From Leptolinea sp. (GTDB lineage Bacteria > Chloroflexota > Anaerolineae > Anaerolineales > Anaerolineaceae): 64,000 bases of DNA. Every line of letters starts with the position of its first letter. Position 1 is the first letter of the stretch. The notes beneath the pieces were generated by a model. That model searched no databases, had not been told where the DNA came from, and saw only the letters and a program-made list of their open reading frames with translations. The DNA lies in the NCBI GenBank assembly GCA_012798535.1, contig JAAZMZ010000063.1, positions 31,631 to 95,630 on the forward strand, read 5' to 3'. The position numbers and the translations under genes were made by a program. Shown here piece after piece: positions 32,097 to 41,623 of this stretch.

Positions 32097-33293
32097 TTAT
32101 TGGTCATCCTCATCGGTTTCAGCCGGTGTTTCTTCAGACGCAGCTCCCATATCGCTGTACGCCAGGATCATGGCAGCCTGTGTAGCAGATTCATATGCCG
32201 GGCCAAGTTCATCCTCCATAAGAAATGTCCGGATGATTTCGGGTTGTCCCAGACGTCTTAATATTGGCAGGCTTACCTTTGGCAATTTGACCTGAACGGA
32301 AAAAGCCGATAGCTGCTCGCCGATCTCCCAGAAGGTTACAGGATTGTCTTCAAGCGGAGTGGAACTATCCTCACTGATTACCGGTTCCATTTCTTCCACC
32401 ACTCCGCCGCGATGCAACCGCAATCCTTCCAATACCTGGTCTTTTGAACGTCCGCGCATTCGGAACAGCAAGAAAGGATCCTCATCAAACCTGTCTCCCA
32501 GGATATAATGCGCCGCGGCCACATGTTTGCATGGATTAGCCCAATCCGGGCAAGAACACTGGGTAACCAGATCTCCTGGTCTTTCGGGAAACAGGCTGAG
32601 ACCCGCACTCTGGAAGGCTTCTTCAATATTCTCCGGCATTTCTCCGGCCAGAAGTTTGGCCGCGAATACCGCCTGGCTTGCCAGAACATCCAACGCCTTT
32701 TCCCATTCTTCCGCTTTTAAGGGCATTACCTGAATGGTCACCCGGTATGGTTTGACCCGCGAGCCCTGAACTGTGGCCGCCACTCCATTCTTGATCTCTC
32801 CCATTGATAACACCTGCCCCTGGCTGGCGTAATCCTGACCGCGTGACAAGCGGCGGCCATCCATCAACTTCTCCATGGCATGGATCCAGCGGCGCGCCCA
32901 CCAGTTTCGGCCGAACTGGCCGTTCTCTGTGATGGCTTTGATTCCGCCCACAGCTTTCAATGGTACGGAAGGTGCTCGGGTGGACGCTTCCTCGTTCGAA
33001 AAATCATGGTTGTTGCGTCGTTCCGGTGCTCTCCGGCGGTTATTCTGGCCAGGCTGCCGCTGATTGTTAAGCGGATTGTTCTCATTGTTACGGCGAGGTA
33101 TTCTACGCCGGGAACCGGATTTTTGATCCAGTTCACCGAACTTGTTCGTCCGCTGATTATTTAAGCCCGTTGGTGTGTTCCTGGACGTGGTCCCATGGTT
33201 ATTGGAGTCGCGTGGAACGAAAGGTTTTCTGGGTCGACGCGGCCGGGATGGTGACGATGGATTGGAGGGATTTGTGGGATTTTCTGACATCAA
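32097..33293 (-). CDS. SWIM zinc-finger protein paired with SNF2 helicase
   Basis: A protein of about 398 residues. The first 115 residues are low-complexity, rich in Asn, Arg, Pro and Ser (runs such as NNQRTN, RRRAPERRNN). Then comes a conserved region starting GRNWWARRWIHAMEKLMDGRRLSRGQDYA and a SWIM zinc finger CSCPDWANPCKHVAA (CxC...CxH). SWIM proteins bind DNA or proteins, and in bacteria they commonly accompany SNF2 ATPases. Its start overlaps the stop-side of the SNF2 gene by ATGA at 33290-33293, implying coupled translation. The exact role of this pair is unknown. Confidence 0.88.
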   Translation of the reverse strand: MMSENPTNPSNPSSPSRPRRPRKPFVPRDSNNHGTTSRNTPTGLNNQRTNKFGELDQKSGSRRRIPRRNNENNPLNNQRQPGQNNRRRAPERRNNHDFSNEEASTRAPSVPLKAVGGIKAITENGQFGRNWWARRWIHAMEKLMDGRRLSRGQDYASQGQVLSMGEIKNGVAATVQGSRVKPYRVTIQVMPLKAEEWEKALDVLASQAVFAAKLLAGEMPENIEEAFQSAGLSLFPERPGDLVTQCSCPDWANPCKHVAAAHYILGDRFDEDPFLLFRMRGRSKDQVLEGLRLHRGGVVEEMEPVISEDSSTPLEDNPVTFWEIGEQLSAFSVQVKLPKVSLPILRRLGQPEIIRTFLMEDELGPAYESATQAAMILAYSDMGAASEETPAETDEDDQ

Positions 33294-36200
33294 GATCCTC
33301 TCAATGTGACCAGATCACGTAGATCTTCCGTGCTCAATTCAGTAAGCCATTGATCACCACTGGCGATGATCGCGTCTGCCAGACCCTTCTTGGATTCGAT
33401 CATGTCATCAATGCGTTCTTCTAATGTGCCCACTGTGATCAACTTATGCACCTGCACATTGCGATTCTGTCCAATCCGGTAGGCTCGATCGGTTGCCTGG
33501 TCTTCCACCGCCGGATTCCACCAACGGTCAAAGTGGATTACCTGATTCGCCCGGGTCAGGTTGAGGCCAATGCCTCCGGCCTTCAAAGACAGGATGAAAA
33601 TAGGCGGGCCATGAGGATCATCCTGGAAACGCTTGACCATCTGGTCGCGTGTTTCTGGAGGGGTTGCACCATACAGGAATTGCACGCCCACCCCAAGTTG
33701 TTTGGGCAGCCAGGAAGCCAGAATTTTTCCCATTTCGGCATACTGGGTAAACAGGAGCACACGGTCACCTTCGCTGATGATCTCATCCAACAATTCCAGC
33801 AAACGAAGGAGTTTTCCGCTGCGCCGCGTAAAGGTATCATCGATGGAGATCGTATCGGCTTCTTTTTTCTCCCATTGCAGGGGATGGTTACAAATCTGTT
33901 TCAACTGGGTAAGCAGGCTAAGGATCTGCCCTCTGCGTTCAATACCTTCAGAGGCCTGCACCCGCGCCATCACATCATCGACCACGGATTTGTACAGATC
34001 CGCCTGGTCATGCGTCAGGTTGACATAATCTTTGACTTCGATCTTTTCCGGTAAATCCTGAATCACTGTGGGATCAGATTTCAGGCGTCGAAGTATGAAG
34101 GGAGAAACCAGCTTTTTCAATCGTCCGGCGACTTCCTTATCGCCAAAACGTTCTATCGGCAACGCGTAATACCGGCGGAAACTTTCCAGCGAACCCAGGT
34201 AACCGGGATTGAGGAATTGCATAATCGACCAGAGTTCACTCAGGCGGTTCTCCACCGGTGTACCGGTCAACGCCAGGCGGTACCCGGCCTGCAGCTTGCG
34301 GATCGCCTGGGTCTGTTTGGCCCCAGAGTTCTTGATGTTCTGAGCTTCATCCAGAATAACTGACCACCAGGGAATGGATTGAATGGTCTCAGCATCCTGT
34401 CGAACAACAGCATAACTGCTGAGTACCAGGTCAACTTTCTGGATCGCCTGAGTGAATGAAGAGTTTCTCAACCGGCTGGCACCCTGATGCACCAGGGTGG
34501 TCAATAACGGGGCAAACTTGCGGACCTCTCTCTCCCAGTTGGTAACCACAGATGTGGGGCAGATCAATAACACCGGTCCGGGTAGTTTTCCGGCGGTCTC
34601 TTTTTCTTTTAACAATACGGCCAATGCCTGGATTGTCTTTCCAAGACCCATATCATCCGCCAGACAGGCTCCCATTCCATAGTTACGGAAAAAGGTCAGC
34701 CAGGAATATCCCAGTTTCTGATATGGCCGTAAAGTGCCGTTTAATCCAGAAGGTTGTTCCAGCATCACAAGGCGTCCCTGATCTTCCAACTGGTGCAGCC
34801 ATTCCTGCACCCAGCCGTCCACCACCACTTCATCCACCGGCAGACCTTCGGAGGCTTCTTCTCCACCCAGAGAATACAGGGCTGCCTGCACCAGGTTCAT
34901 GGAACCGGTTTGCTGCTGGCGGCTCCAGAACCTGGACGCCGCGTCTAATTGAGCAGCTTCCAGTTGAACCCATTGACCGCGGATCTGCACCAGCGGTGAA
35001 CGCAGAGATGTCAGGCGTTCAAACTCTTCGCGGGTGATACGTTCTCCACCCAGGGACAATTCCCATGTAAAACGGACGAGTTGGTCCAATCCCATTTTCC
35101 CCACCGCGTTGACTGGTTTGACCTGCGGATTTTCCGGCTCCAACCGCAAGCGGACAGCCAGTCTGGCACCTTTTCGATCCCACCACTCCGGTGGTTTAAT
35201 GGAAAAACCGGCCTCTTCCATGAGCGGACTGACTTCACGGAGGAATCGATACGCCTCGGCTGTGTTCAAATCAACCCCGCGGGGTTTGCTGACTTCGAGA
35301 CTTGGCAGGATGGGTGGGAACAGACGGGCAGCGTAACCCAGGCCTGTCAGCAGTATTTCTTGCGGTTGGCGAAAACGACTGGCGAACTCTGGTTTTGACG
35401 CAATACCATTTTCCCAAATCTGATCTGCGCTTAAGGCAAGAGATGGATCTTCCCGGGCTTGAAGGTTGTATTCCAACCGCCAGCTTTTTTCTTCCTGCGT
35501 TTTTGGTTCAACATCAGGTGAAAAAAGAGAGAAAGAAACCCGGCTTGAAGTATCTCCAGCAGCTGTCAGACTCCGTTTCCAGGCTCTTAAACCGCTTTCG
35601 AGGGCTTGAAGCTGAGCTGTACTGGCTTTTACTCCGGCATCTTCCTGGAAGAGGGAAACGATCCAGTTCAAAGCAGGATCATCCTCGCCGGGCATGATAC
35701 GTGGCGCTTTCGTGCGTGCCCAGGTACGCATCAGGCCATCGCACATGCATTCCATGAAACTGTCAATTACTTTTCGTGCAGATGGATAATTATGGCGGAT
35801 GACAGCTTCGGCATCCAGGGGTTCAGCTCTGCAGATGGAGGGCATTCCTTCTGATAATATCCGCAAACGCGGCGCGTCATTTTCACCATCCAGATTCGGC
35901 CGCCAGCGGGCGATAAAACTCTGTCCCATCATATCAGCCGGCTCGAGCGAAGGGATGGTCTTTTGCAGTGCAAGTGTTTCGAGTACCAGGTTGGATACCA
36001 TACGCCAGTAGCGCAGATCAGATCCGAGCCGGAAACCACCCGTTGGGGTATCTTCCGGAAGGTTGATAAGCACGCTAAAAGCTTTGGCCGCTGGCAGCCA
36101 CAGGCCAGAGACAGACCAGTGCTCGAGAACTGTTTCCTGCATATCCAAGACAGTCTCATCTTCCAGTAAAAATTGAGAAGACGGCACGGGGATAGAGCCT

Positions 36201-36451
36201 GTTGTGGGAAGCGCGAGAAAAGCAGATTGCGCTTCCGCATCCCATAATGGTGTGCCCGCAGCGATCTCTTCACGCAGACGGCGGGATGGTAAAGAATACG
36301 GATGTGCTGTCGGAATACCTTTACGCAACGCAGGAGGATGCCCGATGCTTTCTACAAGCATTCGGGAATTTTCAGCCCAAAAAAGCATTCCGCCCGGGTC
36401 AGTACTCCGGCGGGGCGACTGCCAATGACCGTGCAAAATCAGCATGGACAC
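33290..36451 (-). CDS. SNF2-family DNA-dependent ATPase
   Basis: A 1053-residue protein. Residues 1 to about 570 form a large N-terminal region typical of bacterial SNF2 proteins (SNF2_N-associated, DUF3670-like, with PPEWWDRKGARLAVRL). The helicase starts at LRPYQKLGYSWL; Walker A is DDMGLGKT (599-606), Walker B LDEAQNIKN, motif III LTGTPVENRLSELWS, and the C-terminal helicase part holds LSLKAGGIGLNL and the arginine motif TDRAYRIGQ. Such enzymes remodel DNA-protein complexes; HepA/RapA acts on RNA polymerase. Start at GTG 36451 or ATG 36445, without clear Shine-Dalgarno. Confidence 0.93.
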   Translation of the reverse strand: MSMLILHGHWQSPRRSTDPGGMLFWAENSRMLVESIGHPPALRKGIPTAHPYSLPSRRLREEIAAGTPLWDAEAQSAFLALPTTGSIPVPSSQFLLEDETVLDMQETVLEHWSVSGLWLPAAKAFSVLINLPEDTPTGGFRLGSDLRYWRMVSNLVLETLALQKTIPSLEPADMMGQSFIARWRPNLDGENDAPRLRILSEGMPSICRAEPLDAEAVIRHNYPSARKVIDSFMECMCDGLMRTWARTKAPRIMPGEDDPALNWIVSLFQEDAGVKASTAQLQALESGLRAWKRSLTAAGDTSSRVSFSLFSPDVEPKTQEEKSWRLEYNLQAREDPSLALSADQIWENGIASKPEFASRFRQPQEILLTGLGYAARLFPPILPSLEVSKPRGVDLNTAEAYRFLREVSPLMEEAGFSIKPPEWWDRKGARLAVRLRLEPENPQVKPVNAVGKMGLDQLVRFTWELSLGGERITREEFERLTSLRSPLVQIRGQWVQLEAAQLDAASRFWSRQQQTGSMNLVQAALYSLGGEEASEGLPVDEVVVDGWVQEWLHQLEDQGRLVMLEQPSGLNGTLRPYQKLGYSWLTFFRNYGMGACLADDMGLGKTIQALAVLLKEKETAGKLPGPVLLICPTSVVTNWEREVRKFAPLLTTLVHQGASRLRNSSFTQAIQKVDLVLSSYAVVRQDAETIQSIPWWSVILDEAQNIKNSGAKQTQAIRKLQAGYRLALTGTPVENRLSELWSIMQFLNPGYLGSLESFRRYYALPIERFGDKEVAGRLKKLVSPFILRRLKSDPTVIQDLPEKIEVKDYVNLTHDQADLYKSVVDDVMARVQASEGIERRGQILSLLTQLKQICNHPLQWEKKEADTISIDDTFTRRSGKLLRLLELLDEIISEGDRVLLFTQYAEMGKILASWLPKQLGVGVQFLYGATPPETRDQMVKRFQDDPHGPPIFILSLKAGGIGLNLTRANQVIHFDRWWNPAVEDQATDRAYRIGQNRNVQVHKLITVGTLEERIDDMIESKKGLADAIIASGDQWLTELSTEDLRDLVTLRGS

Positions 36452-37005
36452 TCAAGTAAGTACAACAATTTATTTAACCGGCGATTCAGATTCAAACTCT
36501 AAACTGGCTATGGTGAAAATAAAAGTTCATCCAGAACATGGATATATTCTGGTTGATAGCTATTGATGAGTTTTCAGTAATAAATGATTCGTTACTTACC
36601 CTTGGTTACTGAATTGCTGTAATTATACAATACTTCGCTGTCAAGAGTAGTTTTGTTAATTCCATTATTAAGGATAAATTTACCGTAAAAATTACGGGTA
36701 TTCTATGAACCCTGCGATCAACCTGCCGAAGATGATTAAACGGCTTAAACCAGGGAAAAATAAACCGGCCGCAATTCATTGCTTTTTTGTATTCCCGGTT
36801 CTTGCGGTTACCCGCAGTAAATCCCTTCTATCCGGTATGTCGCTTGCAATAAGGCTGTTTCATAAGGTTGGTACGGTAATTGCATTATTTCCTGTAACCA
36901 ACCGAAGCTGATCAAAAATTCAACATAGGATTTTCAAGATGTAGAAACGGGGTAATTCACAATGATCGGTCGTCAAATTCGTGAAGAGAATACCAGTAAG
37001 GACAG
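36452..37005. other. Long intergenic region before GGDEF-EAL gene
   Basis: About 550 bases without a credible gene. It contains a small hairpin TACCGTAA-AAA-TTACGGGTA near 36682-36702. A c-di-GMP riboswitch was looked for because a GGDEF-EAL gene follows, but its conserved sequences are not present. Probably promoter and long leader sequence. Confidence 0.5.
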
Positions 37006-39468
37006 GTGGCCCTTTCCCTGATTGAAAATCCCTGGATTTGTTTGTTATTCATAGAGGAGTTCATTATCAAGAAACCAGTTAACAATCGCGTAGTGCAAAT
37101 ATCCAGCACCTCCTCCACCAGAGAATTAAAGGTTGTCGACACTTCCTTCTGGCAATCGATTGTTGACAGGTCTGTGGATGGGATCATTATTGTGGACGAT
37201 TCCCGGCAGATCGTATTTGCCAATCCGGCGGCAATCGAGATTTATAAATCGACTCCGGAAGATATTATCGGTCAATACTGCGGGTTCACTGCCGGAGATG
37301 ACGCCAGTGTAGTGTTTAATCCCCTGCCAGCTCAAAATTTATCGTCTATGATCGAAGCCCATACGACAGAAATTATCTGGAGTGACCAAAAAGCCACACT
37401 GGCCACGCTGCGTCCCATCATCGATATCAGAAATGAAAATGAGAACGATCTTGAGTTCTTTTGTCGATTGAATCCGGATGGGACGATCATCGAAGTAGAT
37501 GATTCCTTTGCCACATATCTATCAAAAGCTGGTTTCAATTCCAAAACTCGAAAAATTTATGAACTTTTCTCTGCGCAAGATTGGATTCGTTTCGAGATTC
37601 AAATGCAGGAACTCCGCAAGAACAATCCTAGAGGGGTTGTGCAGACGATCTTGATCGGGCCAGATGACAAGACTCTGAATGTTCAATGGATTTTAAAAGC
37701 CCAGATTGACGAGGAAGGAAATGTTTGTGAGGTCAATGCCACCGGCCGCGAACAATCCAGAATAAACCAGCTAATCGAAAACCTCGATCTTTCCACATCG
37801 ATCATACAAAATGCCACGGAAGGCATCCTTTTGACCGATAAGAAGGGACGGATCGTTTCAATCAACCGCGCCTTCACCACCATTACGGGATTCCGATTGA
37901 CAGAACTCATCGGCAAACCGGTTAACTACCTGCGCACATCTCATCATTCCAATGACTTCTATGAAACTATTATTCAACAGGTGATCAACTACGGAATATG
38001 GCAGGGAGAGATGAACTGCATCCGCAAAGCCGGAGAGGTTTTCCCAGCCTGGATTTCTATTCAACCTTCAAGAGATAATTCCGGCCAGATCACCAACTAT
38101 ATACTTTATTTGCGAGACATCTCAGAGATCAAATATATCGAAAGCAATCTTCGGCAAATTGCTTTTCAGGACCCTTTGACTAATCTCCCCAACCGCAGTC
38201 AGTTCCTTAATCGTCTGGCCCATGCGTTGGAACTGGCAAAACGCAATAACCAGCAGGTGGTTGTGCTTTATCTGGACCTTGATCGTTTCAAGGTGATTAA
38301 TGACACCTACGGACATGAGAAGGGTGATCAGTTGCTCAAACAGGTCAGCGAGCGGTTGGTTTCTCTGGCACGCAAGAACGACACTATTGCCAGAATGGGC
38401 GGGGATGAATTTACGGTATTGTTGGAGGGCACCTCGGTCGATTCCATCATTGGCGCTTCCACATTTGCTCAGAAAATCCTTTCGCTTTTCACCTACCCAT
38501 TCCGCATCGATGATCATGAATTCTACGTGACCAGCAGCATCGGCATCAGCCTCTATCCGAATGATGGAGATGATGTGACCACCCTGATGAAAAATTCTGA
38601 TATGGCTATGTACCAGGCCAAAGAACTTGGTAAGAACAATTTTCAATTCTTCTCACCGGAATTAAATGAGAGAGCGCACAAACAGTTGGATATGGAAGCG
38701 TTCCTGCGACACGCCGTGGAACGCAATGAATTAACCCTGGATTACCAGCCAATCATCAATTCCTGTACAGGAGAGATCACCGCAGTTGAGGCCTTGCTAC
38801 GCTGGGATAATCCGGATCTGGGAAGAGTATTCCCGGATGTCTTTATTCCGCTTGCCGAATCCACCGGTTTGATCATTCCGATCGGCGAATGGGTGCTGGA
38901 GACAGCCTGCAGGCAGGCCCGCAAATTACATGATGCCGGATGGAATCAATTATCTGTCTCCGTGAATATTTCTGGAAGGCAGCTTGAGCGAAGTACACTG
39001 GTCGAAACGGTAAAGAACGCATTGAAAAAATCCGGACTGCCGGCCGGCAGTCTGATCTTGGAGATCACTGAATCACTCCTGATGAAGAACATGAAAGCAA
39101 CCCGCACCACCTTGCAGGAATTGCGAATACTTGGTGTGGGTATTTCCATTGATGATTTCGGCACCGGCTACTCATCGTTGAACTCTCTGGTGAGCTTACC
39201 CATAGACACACTTAAGATCGATAAATCCTTCATACTTGAAGTGACCACCAATCCGCAAAATTTATCTCTCGTTCAGGGGATCATCCTGATCGGGCATAAT
39301 TTGAATTTACAGGTTGTTGCCGAAGGTGTGGAAAATCACGAGCAGGCAAAATTACTGCATGCCAACGGATGCGATAAACTGCAAGGGTATCATTTCTCCC
39401 CCGCTGTCACCATGCAACACTTGATGGATCGGTTGTCCACTGATGCGGGAAGGTATTATCAGATCTGA
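37006..39468 (+). CDS. PAS-GGDEF-EAL c-di-GMP turnover protein
   Basis: A protein of about 820 residues without transmembrane segments. PAS at about 45-130, a second PAS-like segment at about 147-245, a third with PAC at about 257-380, GGDEF at about 385-545 (active site MGGDEF, 464-469 region, with DRFKVINDTYGHEKGD upstream) and EAL at about 560-810 (EALLRW, EITESLL, DDFGTGYSS, KIDKSF). Both catalytic motifs look intact, so it may make or degrade c-di-GMP depending on signal. The start is uncertain: GTG 37006 is preceded by AAGGAC, and a GAGGAG further in (37052) precedes no standard start codon. It overlaps the convergent HDOD gene by ten bases. Confidence 0.93.
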   Translation: MALSLIENPWICLLFIEEFIIKKPVNNRVVQISSTSSTRELKVVDTSFWQSIVDRSVDGIIIVDDSRQIVFANPAAIEIYKSTPEDIIGQYCGFTAGDDASVVFNPLPAQNLSSMIEAHTTEIIWSDQKATLATLRPIIDIRNENENDLEFFCRLNPDGTIIEVDDSFATYLSKAGFNSKTRKIYELFSAQDWIRFEIQMQELRKNNPRGVVQTILIGPDDKTLNVQWILKAQIDEEGNVCEVNATGREQSRINQLIENLDLSTSIIQNATEGILLTDKKGRIVSINRAFTTITGFRLTELIGKPVNYLRTSHHSNDFYETIIQQVINYGIWQGEMNCIRKAGEVFPAWISIQPSRDNSGQITNYILYLRDISEIKYIESNLRQIAFQDPLTNLPNRSQFLNRLAHALELAKRNNQQVVVLYLDLDRFKVINDTYGHEKGDQLLKQVSERLVSLARKNDTIARMGGDEFTVLLEGTSVDSIIGASTFAQKILSLFTYPFRIDDHEFYVTSSIGISLYPNDGDDVTTLMKNSDMAMYQAKELGKNNFQFFSPELNERAHKQLDMEAFLRHAVERNELTLDYQPIINSCTGEITAVEALLRWDNPDLGRVFPDVFIPLAESTGLIIPIGEWVLETACRQARKLHDAGWNQLSVSVNISGRQLERSTLVETVKNALKKSGLPAGSLILEITESLLMKNMKATRTTLQELRILGVGISIDDFGTGYSSLNSLVSLPIDTLKIDKSFILEVTTNPQNLSLVQGIILIGHNLNLQVVAEGVENHEQAKLLHANGCDKLQGYHFSPAVTMQHLMDRLSTDAGRYYQI

Positions 39469-40676
39469 ATCCGCTGGCTGATCTCTGAAGCCCAGGAAAT
39501 TGATGCCAGGTAGGAATCTCGGAGAGTGATGGGCGAAATGCCGCTCTGTTCCACTGTATTCCACTCACCATTTTCATAAGCGATGACACATTCCAATGTT
39601 TTACCGATAGCACCGGCATGTGTTAAAAGCGCGGCATTGATATCGTCCGTTAACGGCAGGCTTTCCAGAATTTCCTGCATGGGAAGATCCATTATGGCAT
39701 CGAGAATCGAAAGCAATCCGACAGTAAAATAGCGATCTTCCTGTTTGATCCCCATTGATTGAGCCAGCAGTTCGCACATCTTTCCGCGAATCATAGCCGT
39801 GGTCATCAACGTGGTCGGCCGGTCATTGACTTCAGACATGGCCAGAATGGTCAACCAGGCTCGAATTTGCTTTAGACCCAGAATCACCAGTGCATGACGG
39901 ATCGACTCTACTTTTGTATCCAGAGCATAATACGCTGAATTGACCATCCGCAGCAATCGGTAGCTCAACGAGACATCCTGGCGGATCAACTCTTCAAGTT
40001 CACGCATATCAACATCAGGATCATACAGGCAGGTAAGCAGTTTTAACAAAGAGAATCGCCGGGCAGGCAGTCGTTTGCCGTGAATCAGTTTGGGTTTCGA
40101 AAGGAAAATCCCCTGGTAGAAATCAAAACCGAATTCTTTGCAGGCATCATATTCTTCGTGCGTGTTGACATGATCTGCCAGTAAACGACACGGATAACGG
40201 CGAAATTCAGTCACCCTGTCGCGTAGAGAGGATAAGGGGAAGTGGTGAATATTCAACTTAAGTATATTCACGCTTTTCGTAATTCTTTCATCCAATTCAA
40301 GATCAGGGTGATCTTCCAACGCGAACCAGTAACCTTCAGTACGCAGCGCAGCCAATGAAGCCAGGAGTTCATCATCCATATCCACCCAGGGAGCGATGCA
40401 CATCACGATCTGTTCTTTGGGAAAAGGAAGAGGCACTTTTCCAGTCAGATAGGAGCGATCAACCTGCAGGAACGCCAGCTTATCTTCGATGATCTTGTCG
40501 ATTCCAATTTCGATGAATGAATTAAAAATTATTTGTGATGATGCTTTCTCCCCATCTCGTTGAAGCGCCTGGGTGTTCAATTTTGCACGGTATAAGAGTT
40601 CATATCCAAATACATCCATGGAAGGAGTGTATATCGGTTGGCGTCCCACATAAATATCAATCATATTTTTATCCAT
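39459..40676 (-). CDS. EAL-like/HDOD domain signalling protein (YuxH type)
   Basis: A 405-residue protein. Residues 5-190 are a degenerate EAL domain: the EAL motif reads YELLYRA and the later catalytic acidic residues are missing, so it should not hydrolyse c-di-GMP but may bind it. Residues 200-385 are an HDOD domain (SLLKLLTCLYDPDVDMRELEELIRQDVSLSYRLLRMVNSA), a non-enzymatic relative of HD domains. Proteins of this type (YuxH, CdgJ) affect motility and cell behaviour. It converges on the PAS-GGDEF-EAL gene with overlapping 3' ends. A C39-like lipoprotein gene lies three bases upstream, so the two form an operon. Confidence 0.9.
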   Translation of the reverse strand: MDKNMIDIYVGRQPIYTPSMDVFGYELLYRAKLNTQALQRDGEKASSQIIFNSFIEIGIDKIIEDKLAFLQVDRSYLTGKVPLPFPKEQIVMCIAPWVDMDDELLASLAALRTEGYWFALEDHPDLELDERITKSVNILKLNIHHFPLSSLRDRVTEFRRYPCRLLADHVNTHEEYDACKEFGFDFYQGIFLSKPKLIHGKRLPARRFSLLKLLTCLYDPDVDMRELEELIRQDVSLSYRLLRMVNSAYYALDTKVESIRHALVILGLKQIRAWLTILAMSEVNDRPTTLMTTAMIRGKMCELLAQSMGIKQEDRYFTVGLLSILDAIMDLPMQEILESLPLTDDINAALLTHAGAIGKTLECVIAYENGEWNTVEQSGISPITLRDSYLASISWASEISQRIQI

Positions 40677-40679
40677 AGA

Positions 40680-41552
40680 TTAGTTTCCGGCAATTAGTGC
40701 CATATTGCCCAGTACCTTCCAGGAATTTAAAAATACATCTGTTGGGGTTTCAAAGTACTTTTCATTGTTAAGGTAGCGGATATGGGTTTCGTTGTAACCT
40801 GTGACGATCACTACGTGTTCATAAGCCGCCACGACCACTTTGGATCCATCTTTAGCCGTGTATTCCCACGGAACACCACCGACGACATTCCCAATTACCC
40901 AGACAATCACCGGGCGGTCCGCGGCAATTTGCTGCTTAAGCTGTGTCAATGTGTAACCCTTTACTGCGGTGGCAGGCATACCATATTCTTGCAATAAGCG
41001 TGCCACAGGTGCGGCATGCACACCGTAAGCATACGGCGGAGCCTGTCCCCATTTGCTGTTTACACTTCCTACGAAACCAACTTCCGGATTATCAGATAGC
41101 GGAAGTTTATTTTGGAACTCAAATTCATTGATGCTTACACCGAAAAACCACGCCCAATCATGTGTGGCCGCCGCTTCACAGCCCAGTTTAAAATATTGCT
41201 TGTGTCCTAAAACTCCATAAACATAATGAGAAACCGGCAGACCTTCCTCATCGGTCGGCACCGGTGTTCCATCTTGAGGTGGCTGCTTCTGACCGGAGAT
41301 GACACCCTGTGTGGTGGCTGCTGAAATTGTAACGGTTGTTTTCTCCAGAGTAATCGCAGAAGTGGCAGTCAGGGTTGGAGGAACGGGTATACCGGTATTT
41401 GTGGCGGGTAATGTCGCTGTGATCGGAGAAATTTCTGGTGTTGGAGTATTGAATAACCCCGCCGCGGCTACAGTATTGGATGAACATCCACCTGTAAGCA
41501 TCGCGGCAAGGTTAAAAAGTATTACGGGTAATGGAAGATCACGTATCCGCAC
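40680..41552 (-). CDS. C39-like cysteine peptidase lipoprotein
   Basis: A 290-residue secreted protein. Signal peptide with lipobox LTGGC (about residue 19-23), then a Thr/Pro/Ala-rich linker of about 80 residues (TPTPEISPITATLPATNTG) likely spanning the wall, then a C39-type papain-like domain: catalytic Cys in KLGCEAAATHDWAWFFG, His in AYEHVVIVTGY and Asn in FLNSWKVLG. The C39_2 group occurs as exported proteins of unclear substrate as well as bacteriocin-processing domains. It precedes the EAL-like/HDOD gene in the same operon. Confidence 0.85.
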   Translation of the reverse strand: MRIRDLPLPVILFNLAAMLTGGCSSNTVAAAGLFNTPTPEISPITATLPATNTGIPVPPTLTATSAITLEKTTVTISAATTQGVISGQKQPPQDGTPVPTDEEGLPVSHYVYGVLGHKQYFKLGCEAAATHDWAWFFGVSINEFEFQNKLPLSDNPEVGFVGSVNSKWGQAPPYAYGVHAAPVARLLQEYGMPATAVKGYTLTQLKQQIAADRPVIVWVIGNVVGGVPWEYTAKDGSKVVVAAYEHVVIVTGYNETHIRYLNNEKYFETPTDVFLNSWKVLGNMALIAGN

Positions 41553-41623
41553 GGAAAAACTATCGCATTTTTCTGGATTTTCTTAATTTTATCATCAGAT
41601 ATGCAAGTTCTTTTCCAGGGGCG

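Noticed and set aside
36705..36911. A 68-residue open frame in the same gap
   Set aside because: No ribosome-binding site, no recognisable domain and composition unlike real genes nearby.
36452..37005. A c-di-GMP riboswitch ahead of the GGDEF-EAL gene
   Set aside because: The conserved GEMM-I and GEMM-II sequence blocks could not be found, and only one short hairpin is visible.
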